Shown: positions 26,293 to 35,684, numbered from the stretch's first letter. The stretch is DNA of 64,000 nucleotides from Variovorax sp. HW608 (GCF_900090195.1 NZ_LT607803.1:310001-374000); one strand, 5' to 3'. Program-made: numbers and translations. The notes: generated by a model not told the origin, from the letters alone.

Positions 26293-27677
26293 GCATCCGT
26301 GCCCAGAGCCTCATTCTCGACACTTCCAGCACCGATCGTGAGACTGTCGCCAAGCAATTCAAGATTCAGCAGTTGACGTTCATTCTGACCGTCCTTGGCA
26401 TTACGGTCGCGGAGTATGAACAGCATGGCGTTGCACTCGGCGGCTACATGCTCTGGCTTGGTGTCGGAGTGCTGAGTTGGCTCCTTAGAGTCGGCTTGTT
26501 CGTTGTGGTGCACCATGCCACGCCGCAAGAAATTGAGAGATCGGGATACCTCAAGTTCATCCCCCTGCTCATCGTCTGCATAGCGGGCGCCTACTGGTTT
26601 TGGACGGTTCAACTAATTTCAGACACCGGCTTGTCGATGGCGACCCTCGTTCTTTGCGTCGGGTTCATGAGCACCACGATTGCCATGACAGCTATGTGGT
26701 TCGGAGCCAAGGTTCCGGTCATCATCTACAACGTTTCGCTATGGGGAAGCCTGTCCTATAGCCTCCACGAGAAAGCCGTAGCCAGCTTGACCTCTTTGCT
26801 CGTGCTCAATGTCATAGTGTTTCTGATTCTGTGGCTCTTCGTCGTTTTGAAGGCGCGCGAGATTAAAGCGCATCTACGACGCGCGGATCATCTCTCCGAG
26901 TTGTCGCGAGGATTGTTGGAGTCCAACCGAATGTTGGAGCGCATGGAGGGCGATGCAAAGCGTGACGTCCAATCGCGAGCGATCTTTTTTGCCGAAGCCA
27001 CTCACGACTTCAAGCAGCGTCTGCACAGCGCCAAAATGGTCGTCCTCACTGGACGGGCACTCGTGCTACAGAAGAGGAACGCATTGGACGCCATTGAGCG
27101 CCTCGGAGAAGAACTTGATGCGTTGGACTCCTACATCGTCAATCTTCTGAGCTTTGCCCGGTCAGAGGCTCAGGACATGAAGCCACGCCTCAGGACAGTG
27201 GCCTTGCAAGATGTATTCCAAGCACTTGATCTCCAGTTCGAGGCGGAAGCTGAGACTGCAGGGAAAGCGCTACGCTTTCGGCCTCCCGGATTGCAGGTGG
27301 CGACTGACCGCTTCACGCTGGAGCGGATGTTGGGGAATCTCGTTTCTAATGCGTTGCGGTTTAGCCGACGGGCGGTCTTGGTCGGCGCGAGACGGCGAGC
27401 TATGGGAATTTCGATCGAGGTGTGGGATCAAGGGCCTGGGATCGAGGAGCCTATGCTCAGAAGAATCTTCGAGCCCTTTCAGCAAGCGTCCAACAAGCCG
27501 ACCGATCGACAACTGTGGACCGGTGCAGGTCTCGGTCTCGCCGTGGTAAAGAGGCTATCGAGCCGACTGAACTACTCCGTCAGTGTCGATTCCAGACTAG
27601 GTTTCGGGACCGTAATGAGGATCTGGATTCCCGATGGATTTGTTGTAGGCCCCGAAGAGCGATGTCCCCGGTTGTAG
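26289..27677 (+). CDS. Membrane sensor histidine kinase
   Basis: The first 200 residues hold six or seven membrane segments (for example LTFILTVLGITVAEY, LLIVCIAGAYWFW and LLVLNVIVFLILWLF). A coiled-coil linker leads to the H-box ATHDFKQRLHSAK with His239. The ATPase domain has the N-box NLVSNALRFS, G1 DQGPGIEEP, F-box-like IFEPFQQ and G2 GAGLGLAVVK. It shares ATGA with the response regulator. The signal is unknown; the lack of a large periplasmic domain suggests sensing within the membrane. Confidence 0.93.
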   Translation: MSIRAQSLILDTSSTDRETVAKQFKIQQLTFILTVLGITVAEYEQHGVALGGYMLWLGVGVLSWLLRVGLFVVVHHATPQEIERSGYLKFIPLLIVCIAGAYWFWTVQLISDTGLSMATLVLCVGFMSTTIAMTAMWFGAKVPVIIYNVSLWGSLSYSLHEKAVASLTSLLVLNVIVFLILWLFVVLKAREIKAHLRRADHLSELSRGLLESNRMLERMEGDAKRDVQSRAIFFAEATHDFKQRLHSAKMVVLTGRALVLQKRNALDAIERLGEELDALDSYIVNLLSFARSEAQDMKPRLRTVALQDVFQALDLQFEAEAETAGKALRFRPPGLQVATDRFTLERMLGNLVSNALRFSRRAVLVGARRRAMGISIEVWDQGPGIEEPMLRRIFEPFQQASNKPTDRQLWTGAGLGLAVVKRLSSRLNYSVSVDSRLGFGTVMRIWIPDGFVVGPEERCPRL

Positions 27678-27680
27678 TTT

Positions 27681-27929
27681 TCATTTCAAGCGACGCTGGG
27701 ATCGGAGCTTGCGGATCACCCTTTCCCAGGCCCTGCTCTCGAAGACTAAGCGCTCGATCGGAGCGAGATCAGCGGACGCATTGGCGAGCTTTTTGTTCAG
27801 CCGGTCGATGCTGGCCTGCGGTAGCAACTCGCTCAGCGCCTGCAAGCGCGCCGGCTGGCCGAACTCGTGCTCAATATCCGCAGCCAAAGGGAAGGCTATG
27901 AGTGGCGGTGAAGGGTCGGGTGTGCGCAC
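27681..27929 (-). CDS. Small hypothetical protein
   Basis: The 82 residues are mostly helical, with LQALSELLPQASIDRLNKKLANASADLAPIERLVFESRAWERVI in the region of residues 29-72. It converges with the histidine kinase gene and ends three bases from it. No ribosome-binding site is clear and I know no family. Confidence 0.33.
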   Translation of the reverse strand: MRTPDPSPPLIAFPLAADIEHEFGQPARLQALSELLPQASIDRLNKKLANASADLAPIERLVFESRAWERVIRKLRSQRRLK

Positions 27930-28146
27930 TGGGGATGTCTAGTTGCCGTGGAAAGGAGCAACGACCAATTTGAAAAGCTCAGGCGAGCCATGGCTATCCC
28001 CAAAATCTCATGGTTTGCTTCTTGTTGCCTCTTTCGCCAAACCCCCTGGGGCGTAGGATGCTCACATCCAGCGCCGGTAGAAATCAGCGCGTTGGCCCAA
28101 TCCGATATCCAAGGACCACTGCGCGAGAATGATTCGAGCAGCCCGC

Positions 28147-28617
28147 TCAGCGGTTTTTCGAGCGGATATCGACGTCCAAGTCGCTAGCCGTGGCAAGCAT
28201 GGCGTTCTCCATCGCGCGAGCGGCCGGACCGGCGAGGCTTGACAGTTTGTAGAAGTCCACTCGGTGGAAAGGCCATCGCTGCGAAACTGGATTCGCCTTC
28301 GCCTTGGCCTCTGTACTGCCTTCCTTCGCCTTCGCGGTACTTGCCATCGAGGCGATGGACTCTGCGATTGATGCACTAAATTCGGAAACGTCGCAGCCGA
28401 TCAAGGCGGCGAACTTGGCAGCGGCCCGGGGATTGAGCGGGATTGATCCATTTAAGTACTGGCTTGTCGCACTCTGCCCGAAACCCAGCAGATCGGCAAG
28501 TTCCTCCTGGGTGGCCGCTTCGCCCGCTTCCTGTCGCTCGGCCTGCCACGCCCTGAAAATCACCTTTAGACGCTTTGCGTCGCGCTTCTGTTCTGGAGTC
28601 AGTTCTTTCGCTGGCAT
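28147..28617 (-). CDS. CI-like XRE transcription regulator
   Basis: The N-terminal half has a helix-turn-helix of the phage-repressor kind (TQEELADLLGFGQSATSQYL at about residues 37-56) followed by INPRAAAKFAALIG-like helices. The C-terminal part has only a short RWPFHRVDFYKL segment and lacks a LexA-type peptidase domain. It is divergently arranged with a Cro-like gene at 28700, leaving 82 bases in between with an operator dyad. It most likely represses both itself and the divergent promoter. The origin could be a prophage or plasmid maintenance switch. Confidence 0.8.
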   Translation of the reverse strand: MPAKELTPEQKRDAKRLKVIFRAWQAERQEAGEAATQEELADLLGFGQSATSQYLNGSIPLNPRAAAKFAALIGCDVSEFSASIAESIASMASTAKAKEGSTEAKAKANPVSQRWPFHRVDFYKLSSLAGPAARAMENAMLATASDLDVDIRSKNR

Positions 28618-28651
28618 AGAGGGAGCTTATTAGTCTCACTCATACAACACA

Positions 28652-28666
28652 AACAGTCCGACTGTT
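28652..28666. promoter_or_regulatory. Operator dyad between divergent CI- and Cro-like genes
   Basis: AACAGTCCGACTGTT is a 15-bp dyad with six-base arms in the middle of the divergent promoter region. Outer copies of TTAGT (about 28630) and ACTAATA (about 28686) form another inverted pair. Likely bound by one or both regulators; no binding data can be read from sequence. Confidence 0.6.
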
Positions 28667-28699
28667 GCGCTTCCAAATCAGTCGTACTAATATCGGTGC

Positions 28700-28954
28700 A
28701 TGAGCATGATTCGAGCGATCCGCGACCGCCTCGGCGATACACAAACGCAACTAGCGCAAGGCATGGGCTGTTCGCAGAGCAATGTATCGCTCTATGAAAA
28801 GGGTCAGACAGTTCCACCATCGGCGGCTAAGGCTTTGATCGCATATGCAACAACAAAGGGAGTGAAGGTCACCTTTGAAGACATCTATGGCGAGGCGTCG
28901 CATGGAAGCGCCGCTCTTGTGTCACTCGCCCCACAGAAAGGTGCCCGCGCTTGA
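28700..28954 (+). CDS. Cro/YdaS-like helix-turn-helix protein
   Basis: The 84-residue protein has a compact helix-turn-helix, DTQTQLAQGMGCSQSNVSLY, at about residues 13-32, typical of Cro or YdaS-type regulators. It lies divergent to the CI-like gene and reads toward the envelope cluster. It probably competes with the CI-like protein for the operator dyad. The last 20 residues are low in complexity. Confidence 0.78.
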   Translation: MSMIRAIRDRLGDTQTQLAQGMGCSQSNVSLYEKGQTVPPSAAKALIAYATTKGVKVTFEDIYGEASHGSAALVSLAPQKGARA

Positions 28955-28992
28955 GGGGGACCGAACGGCCTGAGTGAGCGCGCAGTAGACCA

Positions 28993-29154
28993 ATGCCAGT
29001 TCGTATAAACCGCCGATCTCATCGTCTCCGTGCGAAATGTCGCCTATTTGAGTCGGAAGATTCTGACGGACAGGACCAGCAACCCATGAGGTTTTGGGGA
29101 TACCTTAACTCCTTGGAGATGCTGACACTCGAAGAAATGGAATGTGCAGCATGA
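28993..29154 (+). CDS. Small protein coupled to the TcpQ-like gene
   Basis: A 53-residue frame from ATG 28993 (MPVRINRRSHRLRAKCRLFE) ends with a stop that overlaps the start of the TcpQ-like gene as ATGA. Its C-terminus, LNSLEMLTLEEMECAA, looks helical. It has no clear ribosome-binding site. The four-base overlap is the main argument for a real gene. Confidence 0.35.
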   Translation: MPVRINRRSHRLRAKCRLFESEDSDGQDQQPMRFWGYLNSLEMLTLEEMECAA

Positions 29155-30053
29155 CGAATCACGAGCAACGCGCCGATAAACAGCAAGTGTGGCACCCAAA
29201 TAGTTGGCGCTCGGTTGCCATCGGCATTCTCTTGGTTGCGGGCTCCACGGCGCGCGCGGGCGAGTTTCAAATCGTCCCAACGGACAAAACGCTTCTGCCC
29301 GTGATTGTGCGCTGGGCCCAGACAGACGGCCTGGTAGCGATTTTGAACGGCCGCCGCGTCACGACTCGCAGTCTGCGCGACGAGCCCTACGCTGACCTTC
29401 CATTGACCGCGGAAGCTCGCACGGTGACCGGCGCGACCGCTGAACAGGCCATCGCTGCCGCTCTCAGGAGCTACGGCTCCTACCGGACCGACGTCGAGGT
29501 CACCGCCACTTTCAAGCCGCCGTATTTCGTCGCTATCACGACGCGAAAGGCAACGCCGGTGGCGGTAGCGTCGCAATCACCTACGACCGTTTCTGCACAA
29601 CCCGCACAACGGCCGCAATTCCCACCGTCGCTTCAGAACACGGCCGCCGCGTCTCACGCTCCTGCCGCGGGCCGACCAACACCGCCAGCATTGCAGCCTC
29701 CTCCACCACCACCGCGGATTGCGGCCACCACAGCTGCTCTGGTTGCCTACCCCACTTGGGACAGCTCTGCCCGCAAGTCGGCCGGCGTCATGTCAGGGAC
29801 CTGGCTCGTGGGGGACAGCCAATCGCTGCGCGCCGTCGTCGAAGCCTGGGCCAAGCAAAGCGGCTTCCAGGTCGAGTGGACGTCCACGCGCGACTACAAG
29901 GTCTCCGATGCGATCAGGGCCAGTCGCTATACCGGCACTTTCCGCGAAGCCCTCCTTGGGCTCGCTGCTGCGTTCGGACAGCTCGAATCGCCGCTCGGCA
30001 TGACGTTCGTCAACAAGGCCGGGAGTCCCACGCTGCACGTATTTGACGCCTAG
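29151..30053 (+). CDS. TcpQ/PilL-type secreted protein
   Basis: The product has a signal peptide (VAIGILLVAGSTARA) with cleavage expected near residue 37. A Pro- and Ala-rich linker with PPPPPP lies in the middle. The C-terminal 85 residues match the TcpQ domain: QSLRAVVEAWAKQSGFQVEW, ASRYTGTFREALLGLAAAFG and a final TLHVFDA. TcpQ proteins act in type IV pilus assembly, and related domains occur in plasmid and ICE conjugation pili. No other pilus gene is visible here. It is followed by an autotransporter. Confidence 0.78.
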   Translation: MTNHEQRADKQQVWHPNSWRSVAIGILLVAGSTARAGEFQIVPTDKTLLPVIVRWAQTDGLVAILNGRRVTTRSLRDEPYADLPLTAEARTVTGATAEQAIAAALRSYGSYRTDVEVTATFKPPYFVAITTRKATPVAVASQSPTTVSAQPAQRPQFPPSLQNTAAASHAPAAGRPTPPALQPPPPPPRIAATTAALVAYPTWDSSARKSAGVMSGTWLVGDSQSLRAVVEAWAKQSGFQVEWTSTRDYKVSDAIRASRYTGTFREALLGLAAAFGQLESPLGMTFVNKAGSPTLHVFDA

Positions 30054-30188
30054 GCAATCGATCCCCCACGGCGCCTCTGCCGTCCATCGAAAGGAGCAAC
30101 GTACCCATCTTCACTTCACAAAAACTATTCCTAAAACAACCCAGAAACCCCTTTTGCTGTCACACATCAGGTATCCCCTCAGAAGAGA

Positions 30189-32156
30189 ATGAAACTCAAG
30201 TATCAACCCAAGCGGTCCATCCTCACGGCGGCCCTCGCTGCCGCGCTTGTCTCCCTCACGGCGCCCACCGCCTTCGCCGGCGTGCTGATGTGCCAAAACG
30301 AGGGTTTGGGTGCGCCCGGAGGCGCAGCCGGAGCACCCATTGAATCCACTGTCCAGGCATGGAGCGAGGGTGGCGAGTACGGAGCAGCAGGTCTTACGAC
30401 TGGTCGACTCGGCTTCATTGCCGGGGCGACTACCTCGACACAATGTCCCGCCGGCTCAAATCCAGTCGGCTTCGCGGCAACCGCTGACGAGCTGAACAAC
30501 ATGCTCACTGGCAACAGCTCGAGCGGCAACCCCAACGCCGTCCTGTACAACAACGGCGGAACGCCCGCCGCCCCCGGCACCGTCACAGTTGCCGACGGCG
30601 TGAATGGCAAAGATGCCGTCAACGTCGACCAGCTCAACAACGGCATGTCGAACACGCTGAACTCCGCGAATCAATACACGGACAACAGCGTTTCGAACGC
30701 AATCAACAACGCGAACAGCTACACCGATGCCCGGATCGGCGACACCTACAACTACGTCGATGGCAAGGTCGAAGAGACGTACAAATATGTCGACGAGAAG
30801 ACCAAGTACTTCAAGGCCAACTCCACCGGTGCCGAGTCGGTTGTCACAGGCAACGACTCCATCGCTATCGGTCCTGGCACCGTAGTCGCAGGCGATCGAT
30901 CCATCGCGGGAGGGGTAAACGCCGTGGCAAGCGGCGATGACTCAGTGGTCTTCGGCAACAACGCCAAGGGCACCGCGACGGGCACCGTGGCGGTGGGCTC
31001 CGGCGCAGAAGCCGTCAACGTCGGTGACGTTGCAATGGGCTTCGGCGCCATCGCCACGGGCGTTTCCGGAGTGGGCTCGGCCGTCGCGATCGGCGTCGGC
31101 AACAAGGCGACTGGCGCGGGTGCCGTGGCCATCGGCGATCCCTCGATCGCGACCGGAACCGGCGCGGTCGCATTGGGCTTCAACTCGATCGCGACCGCAG
31201 ACGGCACCGCCTCGGGCGGCGCGGCCGACGGCGCGATCGCCATGGGCAATGCGTCAGTTGCCACGGGACAAGGCTCGGTGGCACTCGGCAACCTGGCCAC
31301 CACCGGCGCCGCTGGTGGCGTTGCCATCGGAGATACTGCCAAGGCCCTGCAAGGAAACGGCATCGCCCTCGGCTCGGGTTCGACCGCGACCCACGCGAAC
31401 GACGTGGCGCTCGGCGCTGGCTCGACCACGGCGGCAGCCGTCGCGACCACCGGTGCGACGATCAACTCCGTGGAGTACACCTTCGCCGGCGCCGCACCCA
31501 CGAGCACGGTTAGTGTGGGCGCAGAGGGATCCGAGCGAACGATCACCAACGTCGCGGCGGGCCGCCTGAGCGCCACGAGCACCGACGCCATCAACGGCAG
31601 CCAGCTCGATGCGACCAACCGGGCGGTCACCGCCATCGGCTCGAACATCGCGGGCAACAATACCCAAGGTCTTCCTCCGGCGGTCGCGCCGGGCAACAAC
31701 TCCGTTGCGATCGGTCCAGGCAGCGTCGCTGACCGTGACAACACAATCAGCTTTGGAACGCCTGGCGCGGAACGCCAGCTGGCCAATGTAGCGCCCGGTG
31801 TCGCAGCAACCGATGCAACCAACCTCGGCCAAGTTCAGTCGATGGTCGGCAGCGGTGTCCAGCAAGCGAATGCCTACACGGATCAGCAGATTCAGGCCCT
31901 CGACGCGAAGACGAAGAAGCAGATGGCCGGTGTTGGCGCCATGGCGATGGCATCCTCGGCCCTGGTGCCCAATGCTCGTGCTGAAGGCAACTCGAGTATC
32001 TCGATGGCTGCCGGCACCTACGGTGGCGAAAGCGCGATCGCCGCGGGCGTCAACTACTACGCCAGCAACCAGATCCTGCTGAACGCCAAGGTGGCTGCCA
32101 CGAGTTCGGGCCCTTCGCGAGTGGGCTTCGCCATCGGTGCGACGATCGGCTTCTGA
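30189..32156 (+). CDS. Trimeric autotransporter adhesin (YadA-like)
   Basis: This 655-residue outer-membrane adhesin starts with a signal peptide (LTAALAAALVSLTAPTAFAG). The head is made of YadA-type repeats such as GNDSIAIGPGTVV, ASGDDSVVFGNNA and ATGQGSVALGNLA. A neck/stalk region has TSTDAINGSQLDATN and ATDATNLGQVQ. The coiled coil ANAYTDQQIQALDAKTKKQ leads to the membrane anchor beginning NSSISMAAGTYGGES and ending in Phe, the usual beta-barrel signal. Three chains would form one pore. It lies between a TcpQ-like and an OmpA-like gene. Confidence 0.92.
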   Translation: MKLKYQPKRSILTAALAAALVSLTAPTAFAGVLMCQNEGLGAPGGAAGAPIESTVQAWSEGGEYGAAGLTTGRLGFIAGATTSTQCPAGSNPVGFAATADELNNMLTGNSSSGNPNAVLYNNGGTPAAPGTVTVADGVNGKDAVNVDQLNNGMSNTLNSANQYTDNSVSNAINNANSYTDARIGDTYNYVDGKVEETYKYVDEKTKYFKANSTGAESVVTGNDSIAIGPGTVVAGDRSIAGGVNAVASGDDSVVFGNNAKGTATGTVAVGSGAEAVNVGDVAMGFGAIATGVSGVGSAVAIGVGNKATGAGAVAIGDPSIATGTGAVALGFNSIATADGTASGGAADGAIAMGNASVATGQGSVALGNLATTGAAGGVAIGDTAKALQGNGIALGSGSTATHANDVALGAGSTTAAAVATTGATINSVEYTFAGAAPTSTVSVGAEGSERTITNVAAGRLSATSTDAINGSQLDATNRAVTAIGSNIAGNNTQGLPPAVAPGNNSVAIGPGSVADRDNTISFGTPGAERQLANVAPGVAATDATNLGQVQSMVGSGVQQANAYTDQQIQALDAKTKKQMAGVGAMAMASSALVPNARAEGNSSISMAAGTYGGESAIAAGVNYYASNQILLNAKVAATSSGPSRVGFAIGATIGF

Positions 32157-32165
32157 GGCATCGCC

Positions 32166-33185
32166 ATGAATCGAAGCTATTCACTGTCGCTTGTCGCGAC
32201 GGCGCTGCTGCTGTCCGGACTCTCGGCCACGGCAGAGACCCTTCCGCCACAGTTTCTACCGGAAATCTTGTCTACGAGCCTGGCGCGCAGCGATGCCCAG
32301 GCGGAACAAGTCAGAGGCTACTGGAAGGCCAAGGCTCAATGCTGGGCCGACCTGTCCAGCGCTGAAGCCTCGCAAGGCGATACGCACGGCACGGCGATGA
32401 TCGCCGCCGGCAATTCGCGGCGCATTCAAGACGCCCTGGAAGCAGGCAACGAGCCCGACGACGCCGAGCGGCCCATCTTCTCGCGCAAGTATGTGCCCTC
32501 CAAAGACGAGCGCTACGGCCGGCCGATGTGGCGTGCGGACATCGAGACGATTGACGGCGTCCTGAACCGCTACAGGGAGCGCAAGTGCCGCACTGCCAAG
32601 CTGGGGTGCCTCGAGGTGGCCCAGCAGTCCGTGTACGAGAACATGGAAGAGACGCGCGGCGCGCGCTGGAACCACGGTCGACCGGAAATCGACAAGGCGC
32701 TCCAGCTGGCCTCCGAAGCGTCGGCAGAGTTCGTAGCCAATTGCTCAACGGCGTCGCTCGAAGGCATTGACGTCTCGAAGCTTGAGCGCCCGCTCGAAGT
32801 CATCGAGGTCCCGGCCGACACGCTCTTCAAGTTCGGCCAGGCCGAAGCCAAGGGTCTGCTCCCGGGCGGTTCAGAGGCGATTGCGGCCCTGGCTTCGAAG
32901 GTCAAGGGTTATGGCACGCGTGCCGGCGGCTTGAGGATCGTTGGGCACACCGACCGCCTTGGCAGCCCTGCCTACAACGAGCGCCTCTCGCAGCAGCGAG
33001 CCAGCACCGTCGCGGATCTGATCAAGGCGACCGGCGTCGCGCTGCCGATGACATCGACCGGCGTGGGTTCGGCCGAGCCCACCACCGGCGACTCGTGCAA
33101 GAGCGTCAAGCCTCGGCAGGCGCTGATCGACTGCCTGCAGCCTGACCGCCGAGTCGGCGTTCGGATCCTACCCGCGACGCGATAG
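32166..33185 (+). CDS. OmpA-like peptidoglycan-binding protein
   Basis: The 339-residue protein has a signal peptide (LSLVATALLLSGLSATAE). The C-terminal OmpA domain shows GHTDRLGSPAYNERLSQQRA, with the Asp and Arg that bind diaminopimelate, and ends QPDRRVGVRILPATR. The N-terminal 200 residues are helical and unlike an eight-strand barrel, so it is probably periplasmic. It starts 10 bases after the autotransporter and is likely cotranscribed with it, perhaps anchoring the adhesin to the cell wall. Confidence 0.9.
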   Translation: MNRSYSLSLVATALLLSGLSATAETLPPQFLPEILSTSLARSDAQAEQVRGYWKAKAQCWADLSSAEASQGDTHGTAMIAAGNSRRIQDALEAGNEPDDAERPIFSRKYVPSKDERYGRPMWRADIETIDGVLNRYRERKCRTAKLGCLEVAQQSVYENMEETRGARWNHGRPEIDKALQLASEASAEFVANCSTASLEGIDVSKLERPLEVIEVPADTLFKFGQAEAKGLLPGGSEAIAALASKVKGYGTRAGGLRIVGHTDRLGSPAYNERLSQQRASTVADLIKATGVALPMTSTGVGSAEPTTGDSCKSVKPRQALIDCLQPDRRVGVRILPATR

Positions 33186-33289
33186 CAGGCGTCGCCTCGG
33201 ACGGAGCCTGACGAGGTCGCCTCGTCCGGTTCCATCCGCCTTCTCGACTCTCACTCTTTTACACAACCACAAACGGACCAGGGAAGAAC

Positions 33290-33727
33290 ATGAAAAGAAC
33301 TCGGCTCAACATCAGCTCGAACATCGTCGCCACGTCGGCTGCCGCGGTGATCGCGCTCGCCCTATCCGCTTGCGGTGGTGGTGGCGGCGGCGCTGGCGGC
33401 ATTCCAATCGCCGCGCAGAACCCACCGCCCGCGTCGGCGCCCGCCGCCGCTCCCGGGTCTAGCACCCCATCGACATCCACGCCCGCTCCCGGCTCTGAGG
33501 AGCAGGCGGCGTTCACGCTGCTGAACAAGGAACGCGAGCAATGCGGCTTTGGTCGGCCCTCGTTCAAGAGAAGGTCACCGGCAACATCGTGGCTCTTTTG
33601 GCGCCGGTCACCGGCGCCAACGATCCCAACCACTTCCTTCAGCCCAACCAGGGCTTCGTTCTGCCGGATGCGCCACTGAAGACAAACACCGAGTACGTCG
33701 TGACTGTCACTGGCACGAACGGCGGAA
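33290..33727 (+). pseudogene. CAP/SCP-like lipoprotein, internally deleted and 3'-truncated
   Basis: The 5' part encodes a lipobox LSACGGGGG, a Pro- and Ser-rich linker and FTLLNKEREQCGFG, the start of a CAP-like domain. At about 33550 the frame changes and only the C-terminal part of such a protein follows in another frame (DPNHFLQPNQGFVLPDAPL, YVVTVTGTNGG). The middle of the domain is missing. The gene then ends abruptly near 33727, where the truncated relaxase of the opposite strand begins. Translation in the first frame would give 129 residues. Confidence 0.65.
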
Positions 33728-35684
33728 TCGCGTTGCCGGCTTCGATAGCCTCGGTTTGCTTGGTGTCGCCGAGTAGAACCATCCGTGCGCCGGTTTTCTC
33801 GACGATTCGCATCAGCTGCTGCATCTGGCGCGCACCGACCGTTCCTGCCTCGTCGAGCACGACGAGCGTTCGCGAGTCGATTGGCCTATTCTTGGTCTTC
33901 AGGAAGGATGCAAGGGTGTGTGCTTTGAGTCCCTCCTGTTTGAGTGCCTTGACCTGGTTGCCATAGGGAGCAAGGGCCAGCGTCCGGTACCCAGCTGCAT
34001 GGATCAGGTCGGCAGCTCGAGCCACGGTGAAGCTTTTGCCGGTACCGGCGTCACCCTGGATCCCAACGAATCTGTTGTTCGTTGCGACGATCGTGTGAAC
34101 CGCCTTTTGCTGGTCGGTGTTCAAGGTGGACCCTGCGAGCGCCGCCTCCAGCAATTGCGGGGCCACGATGGGAACGACGCTGCCTCGGCCCGCGCGTTCG
34201 ATCGCCAGGATGGCCCGTTCCAGCTTCAGTGCCTTCGTTGTCGTGTGCCGGGCTGCCGTGCGTACCAGTGAGCCCTGCACGATCGCGTTGCGCAGATAGC
34301 TTTGTGCCTGTGCCTTGTCCCAACCCTTCAGCGCCATCAGGTAGCGCTTCCATCCGGCGGAGGACAGCGTTGAGCTGTTCCTGTCGCCGGCGATCGCGTA
34401 GGTGGCCATGGACTCGATGAGCGCACCCGTCCGGGCCAAACGCTGAATCTCTGCGCGGATCTCGTCAGACCGGACCAGTCCGACGGCGCGCTGCAGTGCC
34501 ACGGTCGTGAGGTCATGCTCGGTGACGATCGCCTCGCGTTCCGTCAGATGCTTGATGGCATATTGAACAACGGCCTGCGCCGGTGTGAGGCTGGATGGCC
34601 GAACGGGTGGAGTCTGCGTCGAGGGTGCAATGGTGTGCGGAGACGAGGGAGAAGGACCGCGATCGGATGGGACGAGGGAAGGATCATCAGATGGTGCCGC
34701 GTCGTGGTCGACGGGCGAGTCAGTCTCCGGGCGATGCGGCGCCGGTCTGGCCGGACCCCCTGGCGCTCGGTCGGCTGGCACAGGCCAGCCACCCAGCTGC
34801 GATCGAGGACCATAGTCGATGCCGAACTCGCGGCTTTTCTCGACCCAGTACTGCTTGATCACCTCCCGGTCGGATTCATCCTTGCGCTCGCGCGTGGCCA
34901 GCGCGATCACCTGCTTCTCCAACGTCGTGGCCGTCGCTCGCGTCTTGCCCCCGTTGGCCAGCGCCTCCTCGATGACCATGCTGCGTTGCGAGAAGGCTTC
35001 GATTTGCTCCCGACTGATGTGCGCCAGTTCAAAGACACCCTTGTCATCCACGAGGCGAATCACGTATCCAAGCTCCTGCAAGCCCGCTGCGAGCTCGGCG
35101 TGGTAGTGCGCTTCAACTTGGGTGCGAAGCGCGAAGATCTCCTCGTTGGACAAGGATCGCCAGGCGCCGTCCGATCGCTGGGTCATGTTCAGGATGACTG
35201 CATGCGTGTGAAGCTGCGGATCCTTGGCCCGGCTCATCTCGTGACGGAACTTTCCGATCACCATGTTCCCGGTCCGCTCGCGATAGCTCTTGCCCTTGAC
35301 CTTCCGGCGCGCGGCCGCGAGCGTCTCGGCGAATTCGAGCGCGCTGGTGACAGCGTGGTCGTGCGCTTGCGTCACACCCTTGTCGCCGGCGACGAGCGCC
35401 TGCATGGACACCGACTTGGGCGGGGAGAAAGTCAGGTCCAGGCCCATCCTTTTCTTGTTCTCTACCGAATTGAAAGTCGCCTGAATTCGCTCGCCATTGG
35501 GCAGCTGGCCGTCAAGCAGGCGGGCGAGCTGCTTGTGTTCGATCGGCCCCGTCAAGCCAAGGGCTTGCGCGCCGGCGCCTTGCCATTCGCCGGGGTTTTC
35601 CTTGGTGTAGTAGTCGTCGGCCGACGAGAAGTAGTGTGCGGCGGCATACTGATTGTTGCCCTTGATCAGGGTGAGGGAGAGCAT
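33639..35684 (-). CDS. MobF/TrwC-TraI relaxase, 3' truncated
   Basis: This is a conjugative relaxase that nicks oriT and covalently joins the DNA end. It has the paired tyrosines at Tyr25-Tyr26, the TFSPPKSVS motif and the HxH metal site in DPQLHTHAVI. The helicase part shows GDAGTGKSF (motif I) and VVLDEAGTV (motif II). After LGDTKQTEAIEAG the family sequence stops, and about 30 unrelated residues end the frame. TrwC/TraI proteins usually exceed 950 residues; only 681 are present. The lost part is helicase motifs III-VI, so transfer is likely lost. It lies downstream of the coupling protein. Confidence 0.9.
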   Translation of the reverse strand: MLSLTLIKGNNQYAAAHYFSSADDYYTKENPGEWQGAGAQALGLTGPIEHKQLARLLDGQLPNGERIQATFNSVENKKRMGLDLTFSPPKSVSMQALVAGDKGVTQAHDHAVTSALEFAETLAAARRKVKGKSYRERTGNMVIGKFRHEMSRAKDPQLHTHAVILNMTQRSDGAWRSLSNEEIFALRTQVEAHYHAELAAGLQELGYVIRLVDDKGVFELAHISREQIEAFSQRSMVIEEALANGGKTRATATTLEKQVIALATRERKDESDREVIKQYWVEKSREFGIDYGPRSQLGGWPVPADRAPGGPARPAPHRPETDSPVDHDAAPSDDPSLVPSDRGPSPSSPHTIAPSTQTPPVRPSSLTPAQAVVQYAIKHLTEREAIVTEHDLTTVALQRAVGLVRSDEIRAEIQRLARTGALIESMATYAIAGDRNSSTLSSAGWKRYLMALKGWDKAQAQSYLRNAIVQGSLVRTAARHTTTKALKLERAILAIERAGRGSVVPIVAPQLLEAALAGSTLNTDQQKAVHTIVATNNRFVGIQGDAGTGKSFTVARAADLIHAAGYRTLALAPYGNQVKALKQEGLKAHTLASFLKTKNRPIDSRTLVVLDEAGTVGARQMQQLMRIVEKTGARMVLLGDTKQTEAIEAGNAIPPFVPVTVTTYSVFVFSGASGRTKPWLG

